A DNA stretch of 64,000 nt from Bacteroidota bacterium (GCA_022709695.1 JAKLII010000005.1:124001-188000); one strand, 5' to 3'; shown: positions 41,372 to 52,226, counted from the first letter of the stretch. Program-made: numbers and translations. The notes: generated from the letters alone by a model not told the origin.

Positions 41372-44230
41372 ATGAACGAAGGGAGCAGGGCAGAAGATCC
41401 GGTAGGGGAAGAGTTACTGGAGGTGCAGGGCGCAAGGGTCCACAACCTGCGTAACATAGATGTGGCCATGCCGCGCAACCGGCTGGTGGTAATCACCGGT
41501 TTGAGCGGCAGTGGTAAATCATCTCTGGCATTCGATACCATTTATGCTGAAGGGCAGAGGCGTTACATGGAAACTTTCAGCGCGTATGCCCGGCAATTTA
41601 TAGGTAACCTGGAGCGACCCGATGTGGACAAGATTACAGGGTTAAGTCCTGTGATCAGCATAGAACAGAAAACGGTAAGCCGAAACCCCCGTTCCACAGT
41701 GGGTACCATCACGGAAATATATGATTTCCTGCGTTTGCTCTATGCCCGTGTGGCCGATGCCTATTCGGTTGCCACAGGCAAAAAGATGGTGAGTTACACC
41801 GAACAGCAGATCATCGGGTTGATTGAAGAGGCATTTGAGCAGCAGCAGGTGATGTTACTTGCCCCGCTGGTAAAAGGGCGCAAAGGGCACTACCGGGAGC
41901 TTTTTGACCAGATCCGGCGCCAGGGATATCTGCAGGTCAGGGTGGATGGTGAAGTGCGTGAGATTACCCAGGGAATGCAGCTCGACCGTTACAAGATTCA
42001 TGATGTTGAGGTGGTGGTGGACCAGCTTAAGGTAAATGCCCTGAAGCCGGAGCGTCTGGTAAAATCGGTACAAACCGCCTTGAAAACCGGCAAGGGAACC
42101 CTGATGCTCCTTCAGCCGGAATCGGAACAGATCAAACATTACAGCCGGTCACTCATGTGCCTTGATACCGGGATCTCATACCCGGAACCCGAACCGAACA
42201 CCTTCTCGTTCAATTCCCCGTATGGCGCATGCCCCCACTGCAACGGACTGGGTGTGGTAACCGAGGTGGATATCTCCCGCATTATTCCTGAACCGAGAAT
42301 GACGATCCGCAAGGGTGGTATTGCTCCCCTGGGGCCTTACAAACCTACCTGGATCTTCAGACAGGTGGAAGCCATTGGCTCCAGATACGGATTTACCCTC
42401 GATTCGGCGGTGGAGGACCTTGCCGAAGAGGCCATCGGGGCTTTGCTGTACGGGACCAGCGAGGTTCTGCAGGTAAAAAACGAGTATCTGGGAGTAATAT
42501 CCTCCTATTCAGTGACCTTTGATGGCATCGTGAACTTTATCCGGAACCAGGATCAGGAAAGTCAGTCTGCCGGGGTCAAACGGTGGGCCAGTGCCTACAT
42601 GAACGACCTGGAGTGCCCAGAATGCCGGGGTACCCGTCTGAAGAAAGAATCGCTGCAGTTTAAACTCGATGAACGCAATATTGCTGAACTGGCCGGGATG
42701 AGTGTGGTTGAGCTGCAGCATTGGCTCGAAGGACTTGAGAACCGTCTGGAGCCCTCAAAAGCACTGATTGCCAGAGAAATACTGCGTGAAATCCGCACCC
42801 GGATCGGGTTTTTGCTGGATGTGGGCGTTGAATACCTGAGCCTTAACCGCCCGGCCCGATCGCTGAGCGGTGGCGAAGGGCAGCGGATCCGGCTGGCTAC
42901 CCAGATCGGATCGAAACTGGTGGGTGTGCTGTACATCCTCGATGAACCAAGCATAGGACTCCATCAGCGCGATAACATCAGATTGATCAGGGCGCTCAAA
43001 GACCTTAGGGATACAGGGAACTCGGTGATGGTGGTGGAGCATGACGAGGAGATGATCCGTTCTGCCGATTGGGTGGTGGATATTGGCCCCGGCGCCGGTC
43101 GGCTGGGCGGGAGAATTGTGGCACAGGGCCCACCCGAGCGACTGATGAACTGCAATACCATTACCTGTCAGTACCTGTCGGGAAAGAGGCAGATTGCCGT
43201 ACCCCAAACCCGGCGGGCAGGCAACGGCAAGTCTATCAGTCTGAAAGGCGCCGGTGGACATAATCTGAAAGGCATTACCCTCGACCTTCCGCTGGGAATG
43301 CTGGTATGCGTTACCGGGGTGAGCGGCAGCGGAAAATCGAGCCTGATTAACCAGACCCTTGTGCCGATTCTCACAAACCTACTTTACCAGTCCCACAAAG
43401 CGCCGCTCCCGTATCAGGAGATTACCGGACTGAAAGCCATCGATAAGGTAATCGAAATCGACCAGTCCCCCATCGGAAGAACCCCCCGGTCGAACCCTGC
43501 CACCTACACTGGAGTATTCGACGAAATAAGAAAACTCTTCCATCAACTGCCCGAATCCAGAGTACGGGGATATTCACCGGGCCGGTTTTCATTCAACGTG
43601 AAAGGGGGGCGCTGTGAAGAGTGCAAAGGTGCCGGCATCAAGGTAATCGAGATGAATTTTCTGCCCGATGTAGGGGTGCAGTGCGAGGTTTGTGGCGGAA
43701 ACCGGTATAACCGTGATACCCTTGAGGTGCGGTATAAGGGAAAGTCCATCAACGATGTGCTGAACCTGACCATTGACCAGGCTGTGGAGTTCTTCGAAAA
43801 CATCCCGATGATCCTGCGCAAAATCAAAACATTGCAGGAAGTTGGGTTGGGTTATATTACCCTGGGGCAGCAGTCAACTACCCTCTCGGGTGGCGAAGCC
43901 CAGCGTGTAAAACTCGCTTCCGAGTTATCCAGAAAAGATACCGGCAAAACCCTGTATATCCTCGATGAACCTACTACCGGGCTCCATTTCGAGGACATCC
44001 GTGTGCTGATGGAAGTACTGAACCGGCTGGTAGACCATGGCAACACGGTACTGGTTATTGAACACAACCTGGATGTAATCAAACTATCAGACCATATCAT
44101 CGACCTGGGTCCTGAAGGGGGCGGCAAAGGTGGTTATATTGTGGCATCCGGAACCCCTGAGGAGGTGGCCCGGTCGTATGATAAAAGCCACACAGGTTAC
44201 TTCCTGCATAAAATCTTTAACAAGGTTTGA
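41372..44230 (+). CDS. uvrA: Excinuclease ABC subunit A
   Basis: DNA damage sensor of nucleotide excision repair. It is 952 residues, normal length. Two ABC ATPase halves: Walker [15 protein letters not shown] near the N-terminus and [14 protein letters not shown] in the second half, each with LSGGE signature ([28 protein letters not shown]) and Walker [10 protein letters not shown] / TLYILDEPT. Zinc modules are CPHC...CPEC in half 1 and CEEC...CEVC in half 2. The UvrB-binding segment is between. uvrB and uvrC are not in the window. Confidence 0.97.
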   Translation: MNEGSRAEDPVGEELLEVQGARVHNLRNIDVAMPRNRLVVITGLSGSGKSSLAFDTIYAEGQRRYMETFSAYARQFIGNLERPDVDKITGLSPVISIEQKTVSRNPRSTVGTITEIYDFLRLLYARVADAYSVATGKKMVSYTEQQIIGLIEEAFEQQQVMLLAPLVKGRKGHYRELFDQIRRQGYLQVRVDGEVREITQGMQLDRYKIHDVEVVVDQLKVNALKPERLVKSVQTALKTGKGTLMLLQPESEQIKHYSRSLMCLDTGISYPEPEPNTFSFNSPYGACPHCNGLGVVTEVDISRIIPEPRMTIRKGGIAPLGPYKPTWIFRQVEAIGSRYGFTLDSAVEDLAEEAIGALLYGTSEVLQVKNEYLGVISSYSVTFDGIVNFIRNQDQESQSAGVKRWASAYMNDLECPECRGTRLKKESLQFKLDERNIAELAGMSVVELQHWLEGLENRLEPSKALIAREILREIRTRIGFLLDVGVEYLSLNRPARSLSGGEGQRIRLATQIGSKLVGVLYILDEPSIGLHQRDNIRLIRALKDLRDTGNSVMVVEHDEEMIRSADWVVDIGPGAGRLGGRIVAQGPPERLMNCNTITCQYLSGKRQIAVPQTRRAGNGKSISLKGAGGHNLKGITLDLPLGMLVCVTGVSGSGKSSLINQTLVPILTNLLYQSHKAPLPYQEITGLKAIDKVIEIDQSPIGRTPRSNPATYTGVFDEIRKLFHQLPESRVRGYSPGRFSFNVKGGRCEECKGAGIKVIEMNFLPDVGVQCEVCGGNRYNRDTLEVRYKGKSINDVLNLTIDQAVEFFENIPMILRKIKTLQEVGLGYITLGQQSTTLSGGEAQRVKLASELSRKDTGKTLYILDEPTTGLHFEDIRVLMEVLNRLVDHGNTVLVIEHNLDVIKLSDHIIDLGPEGGGKGGYIVASGTPEEVARSYDKSHTGYFLHKIFNKV

Positions 44231-44576
44231 GTTGTTTATACGTTTGGTTGTTGAGATGAAATACTGCTGACCACTGAACAACAAACAACGAACAACGAAC
44301 AACGAACAACAAACAACAAACAACGAACAACAAACAACAAACACGTAGCGAAGCGAAGTCCCGAGAGCGAAGCGATTCGGGAACAAACAACAAACACGTA
44401 GCGAAGCGAAGTCCCGAGAGCGAAGCGATTCGGGAACAAACAACGAACACGTAGCGAAGCGAAGACCCGAGAGCGAAGCGATTCGGGAACAAACAACAAA
44501 CACGTAGCGAAGCGAAGTCCCGAGAGCGAAGCGATTCGGGAACAAACAACAAACAACGAACAACAAACAAAAAAAT
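44231..44576. other. Intergenic region of repeats between uvrA and the LOG gene
   Basis: 346 bp with no credible gene. AACAA/AACGA words fill 44277-44340 and 44540-44572; between them lie four 53-bp direct repeats. Three minus-strand open frames over this region are translations of the repeats and were discarded. No TAnnTTTG element was found ahead of the LOG gene. Confidence 0.8.
44342..44553 (+). repeat. Four-copy 53-bp tandem repeat
   Basis: Copies begin at 44342, 44395, 44448 and 44501, exactly 53 bp apart. Each starts CACGTAGCGAAGCGAAG, holds TCCCGA and TCGGGA as an inverted pair around a second AGCGAAGCGA, and ends with an AACAAACAAC word. Copies differ by single bases only: AAC to AAC/GAA at the end of copy 2 and TCCCGA to ACCCGA in copy 3. 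Confidence 0.92.
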
Positions 44577-45287
44577 ATGACATCAAACGAAGAAAATCTG
44601 ATTCGTGAAGCATTCAGAGAAAAAACCTGGAATGAAACGGTAACTGCCGATTCATGGCAGGTATTTAAGGTAATGGCTGAGTTTGTGAACAGTTTCGAAA
44701 AACTGTCACGCATCGGCCCCTGTGTTTCTATTTTCGGCTCGGCCAGAACCCCTGAGAACCACAGGTATTTCAAACTGGCCGAAGATGTAGCCTATGGACT
44801 TACAAAACAGGGATTTGGAGTTATAACCGGAGGTGGCCCCGGCATTATGGAGGCTGCAAACAAGGGGGCCAAAAAAGCAGGGGGCAAATCGGTAGGTCTG
44901 AATATTGTCCTCCCGCACGAGCAACATGCCAATCCACATATCGATTCCGATAAACTGCTCAATTTTGACTATTTCTTTGTCCGCAAGGTGATGTTCATGA
45001 AATATGCCCAGGGGTATGTGGTAATGCCGGGTGGTTTCGGGACGCTGGATGAGCTTTTTGAGGCCATTACATTGATACAGACCCAGAAAATGGTGCACTT
45101 TCCCATTGTGCTGATGGTAAAGGAATACTGGCAGGGTTTGGTCGACTGGATAAAAAACAGGCAGGTTTATGAAGGTATGGTATCTGCTGAAGATTTAGAT
45201 ATCTTTGCAGTGGTCGATACACCTGAAGAAGCGGTTCAGCATATCGTTAAATTTTACGAACAATACGATATCAGGCCCAACTTCTGA
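44577..45287 (+). CDS. LOG-family Rossmann-fold nucleotide-processing protein
   Basis: 236 residues of the TIGR00730 family, whose characterised members hydrolyse nucleoside 5'-monophosphates (cytokinin riboside phosphoribohydrolase in plants and some bacteria). Signature motifs are GGGPGIMEAANKGAKKAGG and PGGFGTLDELFEAITLIQT, which carry the catalytic Arg/Glu region of the family; FFVRKVMFMKYAQGYV lies between. Earlier text IFGSARTPENH begins the fold. The physiological substrate in bacteria is usually unknown. It is preceded by the 53-bp repeats and followed 31 bp later by the C25 protease gene. Confidence 0.9.
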   Translation: MTSNEENLIREAFREKTWNETVTADSWQVFKVMAEFVNSFEKLSRIGPCVSIFGSARTPENHRYFKLAEDVAYGLTKQGFGVITGGGPGIMEAANKGAKKAGGKSVGLNIVLPHEQHANPHIDSDKLLNFDYFFVRKVMFMKYAQGYVVMPGGFGTLDELFEAITLIQTQKMVHFPIVLMVKEYWQGLVDWIKNRQVYEGMVSAEDLDIFAVVDTPEEAVQHIVKFYEQYDIRPNF

Positions 45288-45318
45288 GTCCTGTTCTTAC
45301 AACCAAAATTCACGCTCA

Positions 45319-48300
45319 ATGAGAAAGGTCCTGACTTTGATGCTCTGCATCTCTTCTGTGCTATTGGCAGCCCAATCCGAACAGCGAAAAGCTGAAACCT
45401 ATCGGAGAAGTATTGTCAGTCAGGATCTCTCGGGGGTGAACGTTGCGTATGATTTTCCGGCTTATCAGAAGAGCGGAACGGTTTCTGGCCATGCCCCTTT
45501 TATATTTATCAACCTTCCTGGCACCGGTCTTATGCGGGACCCCGGCAAACCCGCATTGCCTGCCATTACCGAATTGATTGCCATTCCGTTACAGGCTGAG
45601 ACCGAACTTCTCTGGACCTCTGGTTCCTTCACCGAAGAAACCGGCATACAGATTCATCCGGCTCTGCTGCCGGCATTCGATACCTATGGAGCTGAAACAC
45701 CACCCTTTATCATTGATTCCGCACTCTATGGAACGGATGCATTTTTCCCGGAGCAGTTGGTTGAGGTGGTGGATACCCTTATAATCCGGGGTATGCAGGT
45801 GGCCGTTGTGCAGATACGGCCAGTTCAGTACAATCCGGTGAAAGGGATCCTGCGGTTCCACAAGGCGATAACCTTTGAATTCGGTTTCGGAAACAAAGGG
45901 TCATTTGATTTTTTTGCCCGGGAAAGCTCTGAACATTACTCCCGTTTTCTTTCAAATCTTGTGCTCAACGGTAATTCACTGCCCGAAGGATTATCAGGCA
46001 TGCCGGCCCCGGATTATGCCAATTATCTGATTGTTACGGTGGATCAGTTCAGGGCGGCGGCTGATTCTGTGGCACTGTGGCGCGAGCAGATGGGCTTTCA
46101 CACCGAGGTGATCTGCAACCCATCATGGACAGCTCAGGCGGTTAAAGATACGGTAGCAAGCCGCTACAACAAAAACCTGCCCCGTCCCGATTATCTTCTG
46201 ATCATTGGCGATTTTAATCATGTGCCGGCCCAGACCTTCACCAGCGGAACCACATTCTATCCTACCGATCTGTATTTTGTGTGTATGGATGGCTCAGCTG
46301 ATTTTTATCCTGATATGGCCAAAGGGAGGATTTCTGTTTCAACTACTTCCCAGGCAATGGCGGTGGTGCAGAAAATCATCAACTACGAAAGATCTCCTGT
46401 AACCGACACCGCTTTTTACCACAATGCCCTGCATTGTGCCTATTTTCAGGACGATGACACCTCCGGATACGCGACCAGGCGCTTTACCCATACTTCAGAG
46501 GAGGTGCGTGATTATATAATGAATCAGGGGTATGATGTGCAGCGCGTGTATTACACTGAGCCATATGTAAATCCATTGTTTTACAACAACGGGTATTACT
46601 CTAACGGAGAACCTCTCCCTTCCGATCTTCTCAGGAGCAACGGGTTTTTGTGGAATGGCGGGCAGACACAGATTGCGCAGGCAATCAATGCCGGACGTTT
46701 TTATGTGTTGCACCGTGATCACGGATATGTAGGCGGAAGTGGCTGGGCATCCCCTTATTTTACAACCACCTCTCTTAATAATGTGAGTAATGGGGCAAAA
46801 ACCCCGGTGGTATTCAGCATCAACTGCCATACCGGGGAATTTTCACTGAACGAATGTTTTGCAGAGAAATTTCTCCGCTTGTCTGCCGGGGGCGCATCAG
46901 GTGTATTTGCTGCCTCCTTTGCCAGCTACAGCGGGTACAATGATGCCCTTACGGTGGGTTTGTTTGATGGGATCTGGAACGACCCAGGTCTGCTGCCCCT
47001 GTTTGGCAGCGGGGGTATTGCCAACCCCTCCGTTAGCGCTCACCCTCCGATACTTGCCATGGGAGATGTCCTGAACCATGGGCTTCTGCGCATGGTTCAA
47101 ACCTGGAATGGCTCCACTTCAACAAACACCTACCAGTATCGTCTTATGCATTATTTCGGGGATCCTGCCATGCGTATGTTCACAGAGGTCCCCTCGCAAA
47201 TTACAGCTTCGGTGCCCGACACGGTAGTAATTGGCACTACGCATATGCCTGTTACGGGCTGCAACGCACCCGATGCTTTGGTTACCCTTGTGTATCAGGG
47301 GCAGATGCTGGCTTCCGGCTCCATTTCCGGAGGCAGTACCGTCCTGAGTTTTCCACCCCTCAACGATACCACCTTCAGGGCCTTGGTTACGGTAAGTAAG
47401 CACAATTGGAAACCCTATATAAAATCAGTGGTAATCAGGACCCAGGCCACCGCATTGCACGACAGCCCCTGCCAGCAGTTGCATCTCGGTGTGAAAAAAT
47501 TCTGCGATCCGGTCCATTCGGGGTTTGCCGGTGCCTCAGCTTCTGCAGTACCCTATCCCTCATGTGCATCGTTCAATGGACCGGATGTCTGGTTCTCTTT
47601 TACAGCACCCCTTTCGGGCAAAGCAGAAGCTGAATTGGGTGGGGCTCCGGTGGCAGTCGGACTGGCAGCCTACAAATCAGGATGCCTTGCTCCTGTTGGG
47701 CTTGACTGCAGCACCGTGGTGGGAACCGATGGTCGGATTCTGCTCAGAATGGACTCTCTGGTCTCAGGTGACACTATTTTGCTCCGTGTATGGCAGAATA
47801 GTTCCGGTGCTTCAGCCGGTTTTACCATCTGCGTTCGCGAACCCGATTCAATGCCATGTGCCTCAATACCTTACTATACCGGATTTGAAAATGGCATCGA
47901 CTCCTGCTGGCAGCTTTTAAGCAGCAATACAGTGGGAAGAATCAGGATCGACAGCGTATGTGATGCCCGTAACGGAAATGCTTCGTTGCTTATGGATCAG
48001 AATCTCAATGGTTCCTATGCCGTAAATGAAGCCAGGCTCAGGATTGATCTCCGCGACCAATCCAACGTGAAGCTCAGCTTCTGGTGGCATGAATATGGCG
48101 ATGAGTCCAATGCCGAGGATGGGGTTTTCTTTTCGGATAACGGGGGTGAATCCTTTGTGAAGGTTGCTGAGCTGAAGGGGTCTTTTGAAGCATGGACCCA
48201 CTATATCCTGGACGTGGATTATCTGGTATCTCTGAATGGTCTGAATCTAACCGAAGCCTTTGTGATCAAATTTCAACAGTACGATAACTGGGGGATGATC

Positions 48301-49731
48301 TGTTCGAATCCGACCGGGGGTGATGGCTTTGCCTTCGACGAAATCAGGCTCTGGAAGGATACCCTCACCCAGTTTTATGCGCCGGTGCCCTTTAGCACAG
48401 GATTCGAAGACGGCTGTGATGCCGCCTGGAGTCTGGGTTCATCCCATCCGCTCGGACGGATCGTTTCTACGGGTGCGTACAGCCAGCCCCAGACGGGCAG
48501 TTATTTCCTGCTGATGGATGTATCGACCGGAAGCAATTACAATCTGAATCATTCCGATCTTAAGCTAAGTCTCAACGGATCAGACAGCCTGGTGCTCTCT
48601 TTTGCCCACAGGAGTTTTGGCAATGAAAACCATACTGAAAACGGGGTGTGGTTCTCTGATGACCACGGGAGCACTTTTGTGAAAGTGGCTTCATTAACCG
48701 ATACCAATACCTACTGGCTGCAGAAGAATATCAATATAGGCGCGGTTTCCCAGCTTTACGGGCTTAGCAACCAGCAGGATCTCATCATCAGGTTTGCCCA
48801 GTACGACAACAATCCTGCGGCTTCCGACGGATATGGCATCGACGAGGTGAAGGTGCATACCCCGTCACAACCCCTGATTGATCTGGCACCGGTTGCCATG
48901 TCCCTTTCTGCAGATACAGGATTGATCCTGAGTAAGGATCTCTCGCTGATCAACCCGGGAAACTCTGCTTTACAGGTGAATGGCATCCTGCTGCCGTATG
49001 CTTTCAGTTCCCCGGTCACTTTTCCGTTTACCGTAATGCCGGGAGATTCGGTTATGGTCCCGGTGGCTTTTCAGCCCGACAGTGTAGGGCCTTTTTCAGG
49101 CTGGATCAGGTTTTTACACAACGGCACCGCAGGTCTTGATTCATGCAGGATCAACGGATTGGGAATGTACCGGGCTCTGGTACCGGACCTGACGAATCTC
49201 CAGTTCGATACCCTGCTGGTGCAAACCACTGATACCATTAATTTTCAGCTTACAAACCCCGGCAATGGAACGGTGCAGATGAGCGCTGTGGTTGTACCGA
49301 ACGGATTCTCGGTACTCACACCCCAATCCCAAAGCTTCTCTCCGGGGCAGTCGCGGCAGGTTAGTATCTGTTTTGCCCCTGCCTCTCCTGGTGTTTACAG
49401 CGGATTTGTGTCGTTCGCCACCGATGCCAACCAGCTGCAGATTCCTCTTTCAGGATTCGCGTATGATCCATCGGGCATCGTTGATCAGGATCTGGACAAA
49501 GCATTCCTGATTTATCCAAATCCGGCAGGAGAATACGTCGAAATCACAAATGCCGGTCCGCAGGCTTTTCAGGTACAGCTCTACGATGCTGCTGGCAGAA
49601 AGCTGCAATCCGAGCTTGCCCTCGGCAAGGTAAGGCTTGACCTGTCTTCATGTGCTGCGGGCATGTATGTACTTCAAATTATGGATGTTGAATCAGGGAT
49701 GTCGCACTTTGCAAGGCTCATCAGGAAGTAG
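45319..49731 (+). CDS. Gingipain-like C25 cysteine protease with T9SS tail
   Basis: 1470 residues from MRKVLTLMLCISSVLLAAQ (ATG 45319); the open frame upstream overlaps the LOG gene. Residues about 20-190 are a propeptide, and about 215-590 the peptidase C25 domain. The catalytic pair is His468 in LHRDHGYVGGSGW and Cys503 in FSINCHTGEFS, matching the gingipain HG and C-G patterns. After an Ig-like region come two related jelly-roll modules (TGFENGIDSCWQL and TGFEDGCDAAWSL), two HYDIN/ASH-like modules (LINPGNSALQVNG, LTNPGNGTVQMSA) and a T9SS type A tail ending MYVLQIMDVESG. Specificity is unknown. Cleavage of its own propeptide is expected from the family. Confidence 0.92.
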   Translation: MRKVLTLMLCISSVLLAAQSEQRKAETYRRSIVSQDLSGVNVAYDFPAYQKSGTVSGHAPFIFINLPGTGLMRDPGKPALPAITELIAIPLQAETELLWTSGSFTEETGIQIHPALLPAFDTYGAETPPFIIDSALYGTDAFFPEQLVEVVDTLIIRGMQVAVVQIRPVQYNPVKGILRFHKAITFEFGFGNKGSFDFFARESSEHYSRFLSNLVLNGNSLPEGLSGMPAPDYANYLIVTVDQFRAAADSVALWREQMGFHTEVICNPSWTAQAVKDTVASRYNKNLPRPDYLLIIGDFNHVPAQTFTSGTTFYPTDLYFVCMDGSADFYPDMAKGRISVSTTSQAMAVVQKIINYERSPVTDTAFYHNALHCAYFQDDDTSGYATRRFTHTSEEVRDYIMNQGYDVQRVYYTEPYVNPLFYNNGYYSNGEPLPSDLLRSNGFLWNGGQTQIAQAINAGRFYVLHRDHGYVGGSGWASPYFTTTSLNNVSNGAKTPVVFSINCHTGEFSLNECFAEKFLRLSAGGASGVFAASFASYSGYNDALTVGLFDGIWNDPGLLPLFGSGGIANPSVSAHPPILAMGDVLNHGLLRMVQTWNGSTSTNTYQYRLMHYFGDPAMRMFTEVPSQITASVPDTVVIGTTHMPVTGCNAPDALVTLVYQGQMLASGSISGGSTVLSFPPLNDTTFRALVTVSKHNWKPYIKSVVIRTQATALHDSPCQQLHLGVKKFCDPVHSGFAGASASAVPYPSCASFNGPDVWFSFTAPLSGKAEAELGGAPVAVGLAAYKSGCLAPVGLDCSTVVGTDGRILLRMDSLVSGDTILLRVWQNSSGASAGFTICVREPDSMPCASIPYYTGFENGIDSCWQLLSSNTVGRIRIDSVCDARNGNASLLMDQNLNGSYAVNEARLRIDLRDQSNVKLSFWWHEYGDESNAEDGVFFSDNGGESFVKVAELKGSFEAWTHYILDVDYLVSLNGLNLTEAFVIKFQQYDNWGMICSNPTGGDGFAFDEIRLWKDTLTQFYAPVPFSTGFEDGCDAAWSLGSSHPLGRIVSTGAYSQPQTGSYFLLMDVSTGSNYNLNHSDLKLSLNGSDSLVLSFAHRSFGNENHTENGVWFSDDHGSTFVKVASLTDTNTYWLQKNINIGAVSQLYGLSNQQDLIIRFAQYDNNPAASDGYGIDEVKVHTPSQPLIDLAPVAMSLSADTGLILSKDLSLINPGNSALQVNGILLPYAFSSPVTFPFTVMPGDSVMVPVAFQPDSVGPFSGWIRFLHNGTAGLDSCRINGLGMYRALVPDLTNLQFDTLLVQTTDTINFQLTNPGNGTVQMSAVVVPNGFSVLTPQSQSFSPGQSRQVSICFAPASPGVYSGFVSFATDANQLQIPLSGFAYDPSGIVDQDLDKAFLIYPNPAGEYVEITNAGPQAFQVQLYDAAGRKLQSELALGKVRLDLSSCAAGMYVLQIMDVESGMSHFARLIRK

Positions 49732-49761
49732 GTATATCTTTCGGAAAACTTGCTGATAAAC

Positions 49762-52191
49762 CTATCTTTTAATCACCAGTTTCCGGTGGTATAACCCTGT
49801 TGTTCCCTGAAACGGAGAGGAGATTTTTATCCTGACCAGATAAACACCCTCGGGAAGTGAAGTGGCATCCAGCCTGAAATGATCATCCCCCGTTTGTTGC
49901 TGCTGCAACAACATCTGACCTGTGATGGAAAAAACGGATGTATGCACCTGCATGCTGCGGTCACCATCCTGAATTTCAATGGTAACGGAACCGGATGCAG
50001 GATTCGGATAGAGTTTTACCTCTCCGGTAAAGTCCTTTGCAGGTGGCTCTATACCAACTCCAAGCGGTTTTGATCCTTTGTAGAAATGGAGTCCGCCTGC
50101 CCAGTTCCCGACGATCATCTCAGGATATCCGTCACCATTGAGGTCTCCCAGTGTAACGGCTGATTTTAGTTTGGCATCAATGGTAACCGGATTATGATCC
50201 TCATTTTCAAAATGCTGTACCGAATAGAACAGGTCATAATCGGTGGTATGGTACATATTGGAATCTTTACCAAACACACCGGCCAGGTTGCCGTCGATAT
50301 CACGGTAGTAAAAAACAAAGCCCGGGCCGGATCCTACAAACAGGTAGGTGGTACCGGTTGTATCCCGATAGAAACAGGGGGCACTGTACCCGTCGGTATA
50401 ATGAAAGTATGAGTCATTAACGCTGACTCCGCCCAGGGAATCGGTGATATGCGTGAACTGGGGAGCAGCCGCGCTTCCGGTATTGCGGTAGTAACTCAGA
50501 GAAGTCCTCCAGACCCAATTCACACTGTCGGCAGTCCAGATCCTGTCTTTATACCCGATTACCAGATCAGGCAATCCGTCCTTATCCAGATCGAAGAGCT
50601 GGGGAATGGCGTATTGCCCCACATCAATACCCTGATAGTTCCCGGTGACATAGTTTAATTGCATGGGCTGGCCTGCAGGAGCAACATTCTGGAAATAGTG
50701 AAGCTTTCCGGTACTGTCGCCCAGCACCATGTCGGGTTTTCCGTCTCCGTTCAGATCCCCGAAGGTGGGGTAGGCTCCGGTAAGATTGAGGGAAGAAACA
50801 TTGGCAAAATCCTTCGTAATCAGTGTAAATTCTGGTTGAGTCAGGTTACCGGTATTTCTGTACAGGGTGACAGAGGCACGGTGGAATGTATGCAGGGTAG
50901 CCCATGGATCCATATAGGCTGAATCGAGATAACCGTAATTGCCGATGAACAGGTCCAGAAGTCCGTCGTTGTCGTAATCGAACAGCACCGGGTGGCTGTT
51001 GCTGCCGGCATCGATGATGCCATCGGTCAGAAACTCACGGGTCTGGAGCTTGAAATCTGGGAAGGAATTGGTCCCGGTATTTTTATACCACCATACATTT
51101 TTGATATTGAGATTTTTAGGATAGTACCAGCCAGGATTGAATGACCCTGCCAGGAGATCTTTTTTTCCGTCGTTATTCACATCCAGGTAGTCGGTATTCA
51201 CAAGGGAGTATAGGAATACCGGTGTATCAGACTGGGGGTACTGGACAATTTGAGCAGTTGCATGGGCACTGTCGGCAGTACCCCCGTTTATCACACCGAT
51301 CAGTGTCGGGTAGTCGGTGTCACCCAGAATCAGATCCATGATATTGTTTCCGTTCAGGTCCAGTAATAACAGGGTCGATCCTGCATGACGCGGTTTTTTT
51401 TGGGCAGCGCTTGTATAGGGCAATCCGTACTGGCACCATTTTGCGATATTGGTATCCTGTTGGATGTTCATTATCAATACGTTGTTGTCCGGGTCTTCTG
51501 AAAACCAGCCCCAGCACCGGTGTCTGAGCGCCAGCCAGATGGTATCGGTGGTACCCGTACTGTCCTTTGCATAGTTTCTGTGAAGTTCGATTGTGCTTCC
51601 CAAACCTGCAAAAACCAGCAAATCGATATCCCCGTCCCCGTCGGCATCAGCGAATGCCGGATAATCCACCTCCGACACCTGAATATTGCCCGGGAACACC
51701 CCCCCCTGGTTCGACAGAAGGTTTGGGGAATACAGGCTGAAGGATAGTCCGCCTGTTACGGTGGAGGTGTTTTTGTATACCTTGATGCCGGTATAACCAT
51801 AGGTAAAAATGTCCTCTTTTCCGTCGTTGTTGTAATCGACCATCCGGATCCAACTGGTGATCTTCGGAAAATACTTTTCATATTCAGGCGCATAGGTATA
51901 GTCAACTGTCCCCGGAGTCCCTCCGTTCACGAAAGTCATCAGCCGGTCGCGCTGGGTGTCAAAAACCACCAGATCTTTAATGCCATCCATATTCAGATCT
52001 GTGGCATTGAAGTGTACGGTGTTGAATCCGCCCACCCATGGATTCTTCAGCTTCTGGTTCTGGGTATTGAAGACCTCAATGGTTTGATCCCGCTGAAAAC
52101 CAAAGTCGAACTGGATCTGCCCCTGAGCGGCTGAAAACATAAAACTGACGAACGATAAAAGTATCAGTTTGCATAGAAGTTGAAATTTCAT
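49762..52191 (-). CDS. FG-GAP/VCBS-repeat T9SS cargo
   Basis: 809 residues from the ATG at complement 52189-52191 (MKFQLLCKLILLSFVSFMFS signal peptide); the first 10 codons of the longer frame are dropped. About nine calcium-binding FG-GAP blades are seen: DLNMDGIKDLVVF, DYNNDGKEDIFTY, DADGDGDIDLLVF, DLNGNNIMDLILG, DVNNDGKKDLLAG, DYDNDGLLDLFIG, DLNGDGKPDMVLG, DLDKDGLPDLVIG and DLNGDGYPEMIVG, consistent with an integrin-like propeller. The tail VKLYPNPASGSVTIEIQ is a T9SS type A domain. It converges with the C25 gene and diverges from secDF. Confidence 0.9.
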   Translation of the reverse strand: MKFQLLCKLILLSFVSFMFSAAQGQIQFDFGFQRDQTIEVFNTQNQKLKNPWVGGFNTVHFNATDLNMDGIKDLVVFDTQRDRLMTFVNGGTPGTVDYTYAPEYEKYFPKITSWIRMVDYNNDGKEDIFTYGYTGIKVYKNTSTVTGGLSFSLYSPNLLSNQGGVFPGNIQVSEVDYPAFADADGDGDIDLLVFAGLGSTIELHRNYAKDSTGTTDTIWLALRHRCWGWFSEDPDNNVLIMNIQQDTNIAKWCQYGLPYTSAAQKKPRHAGSTLLLLDLNGNNIMDLILGDTDYPTLIGVINGGTADSAHATAQIVQYPQSDTPVFLYSLVNTDYLDVNNDGKKDLLAGSFNPGWYYPKNLNIKNVWWYKNTGTNSFPDFKLQTREFLTDGIIDAGSNSHPVLFDYDNDGLLDLFIGNYGYLDSAYMDPWATLHTFHRASVTLYRNTGNLTQPEFTLITKDFANVSSLNLTGAYPTFGDLNGDGKPDMVLGDSTGKLHYFQNVAPAGQPMQLNYVTGNYQGIDVGQYAIPQLFDLDKDGLPDLVIGYKDRIWTADSVNWVWRTSLSYYRNTGSAAAPQFTHITDSLGGVSVNDSYFHYTDGYSAPCFYRDTTGTTYLFVGSGPGFVFYYRDIDGNLAGVFGKDSNMYHTTDYDLFYSVQHFENEDHNPVTIDAKLKSAVTLGDLNGDGYPEMIVGNWAGGLHFYKGSKPLGVGIEPPAKDFTGEVKLYPNPASGSVTIEIQDGDRSMQVHTSVFSITGQMLLQQQQTGDDHFRLDATSLPEGVYLVRIKISSPFQGTTGLYHRKLVIKR

Positions 52192-52218
52192 GGTCTGAAT
52201 GGGATTATTGAATGATGA

Positions 52219-52226
52219 CAAAAGTA
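52219..52226 (-). promoter_or_regulatory. -7 element of the FG-GAP gene
   Basis: Minus strand reads TACTTTTG, 27 bp upstream of the ATG. Confidence 0.55.

Noticed and set aside
44342-44553. The 53-bp repeats as a CRISPR array
   Set aside because: The whole unit repeats with no unique spacers and no cas gene is present.
44087-44773. Overlapping minus-strand frames (up to 228 codons) across the 53-bp repeats
   Set aside because: They are translations of the repeats (RIASLSGLRFATC over and over) and run into uvrA and the LOG gene; no start or family support.
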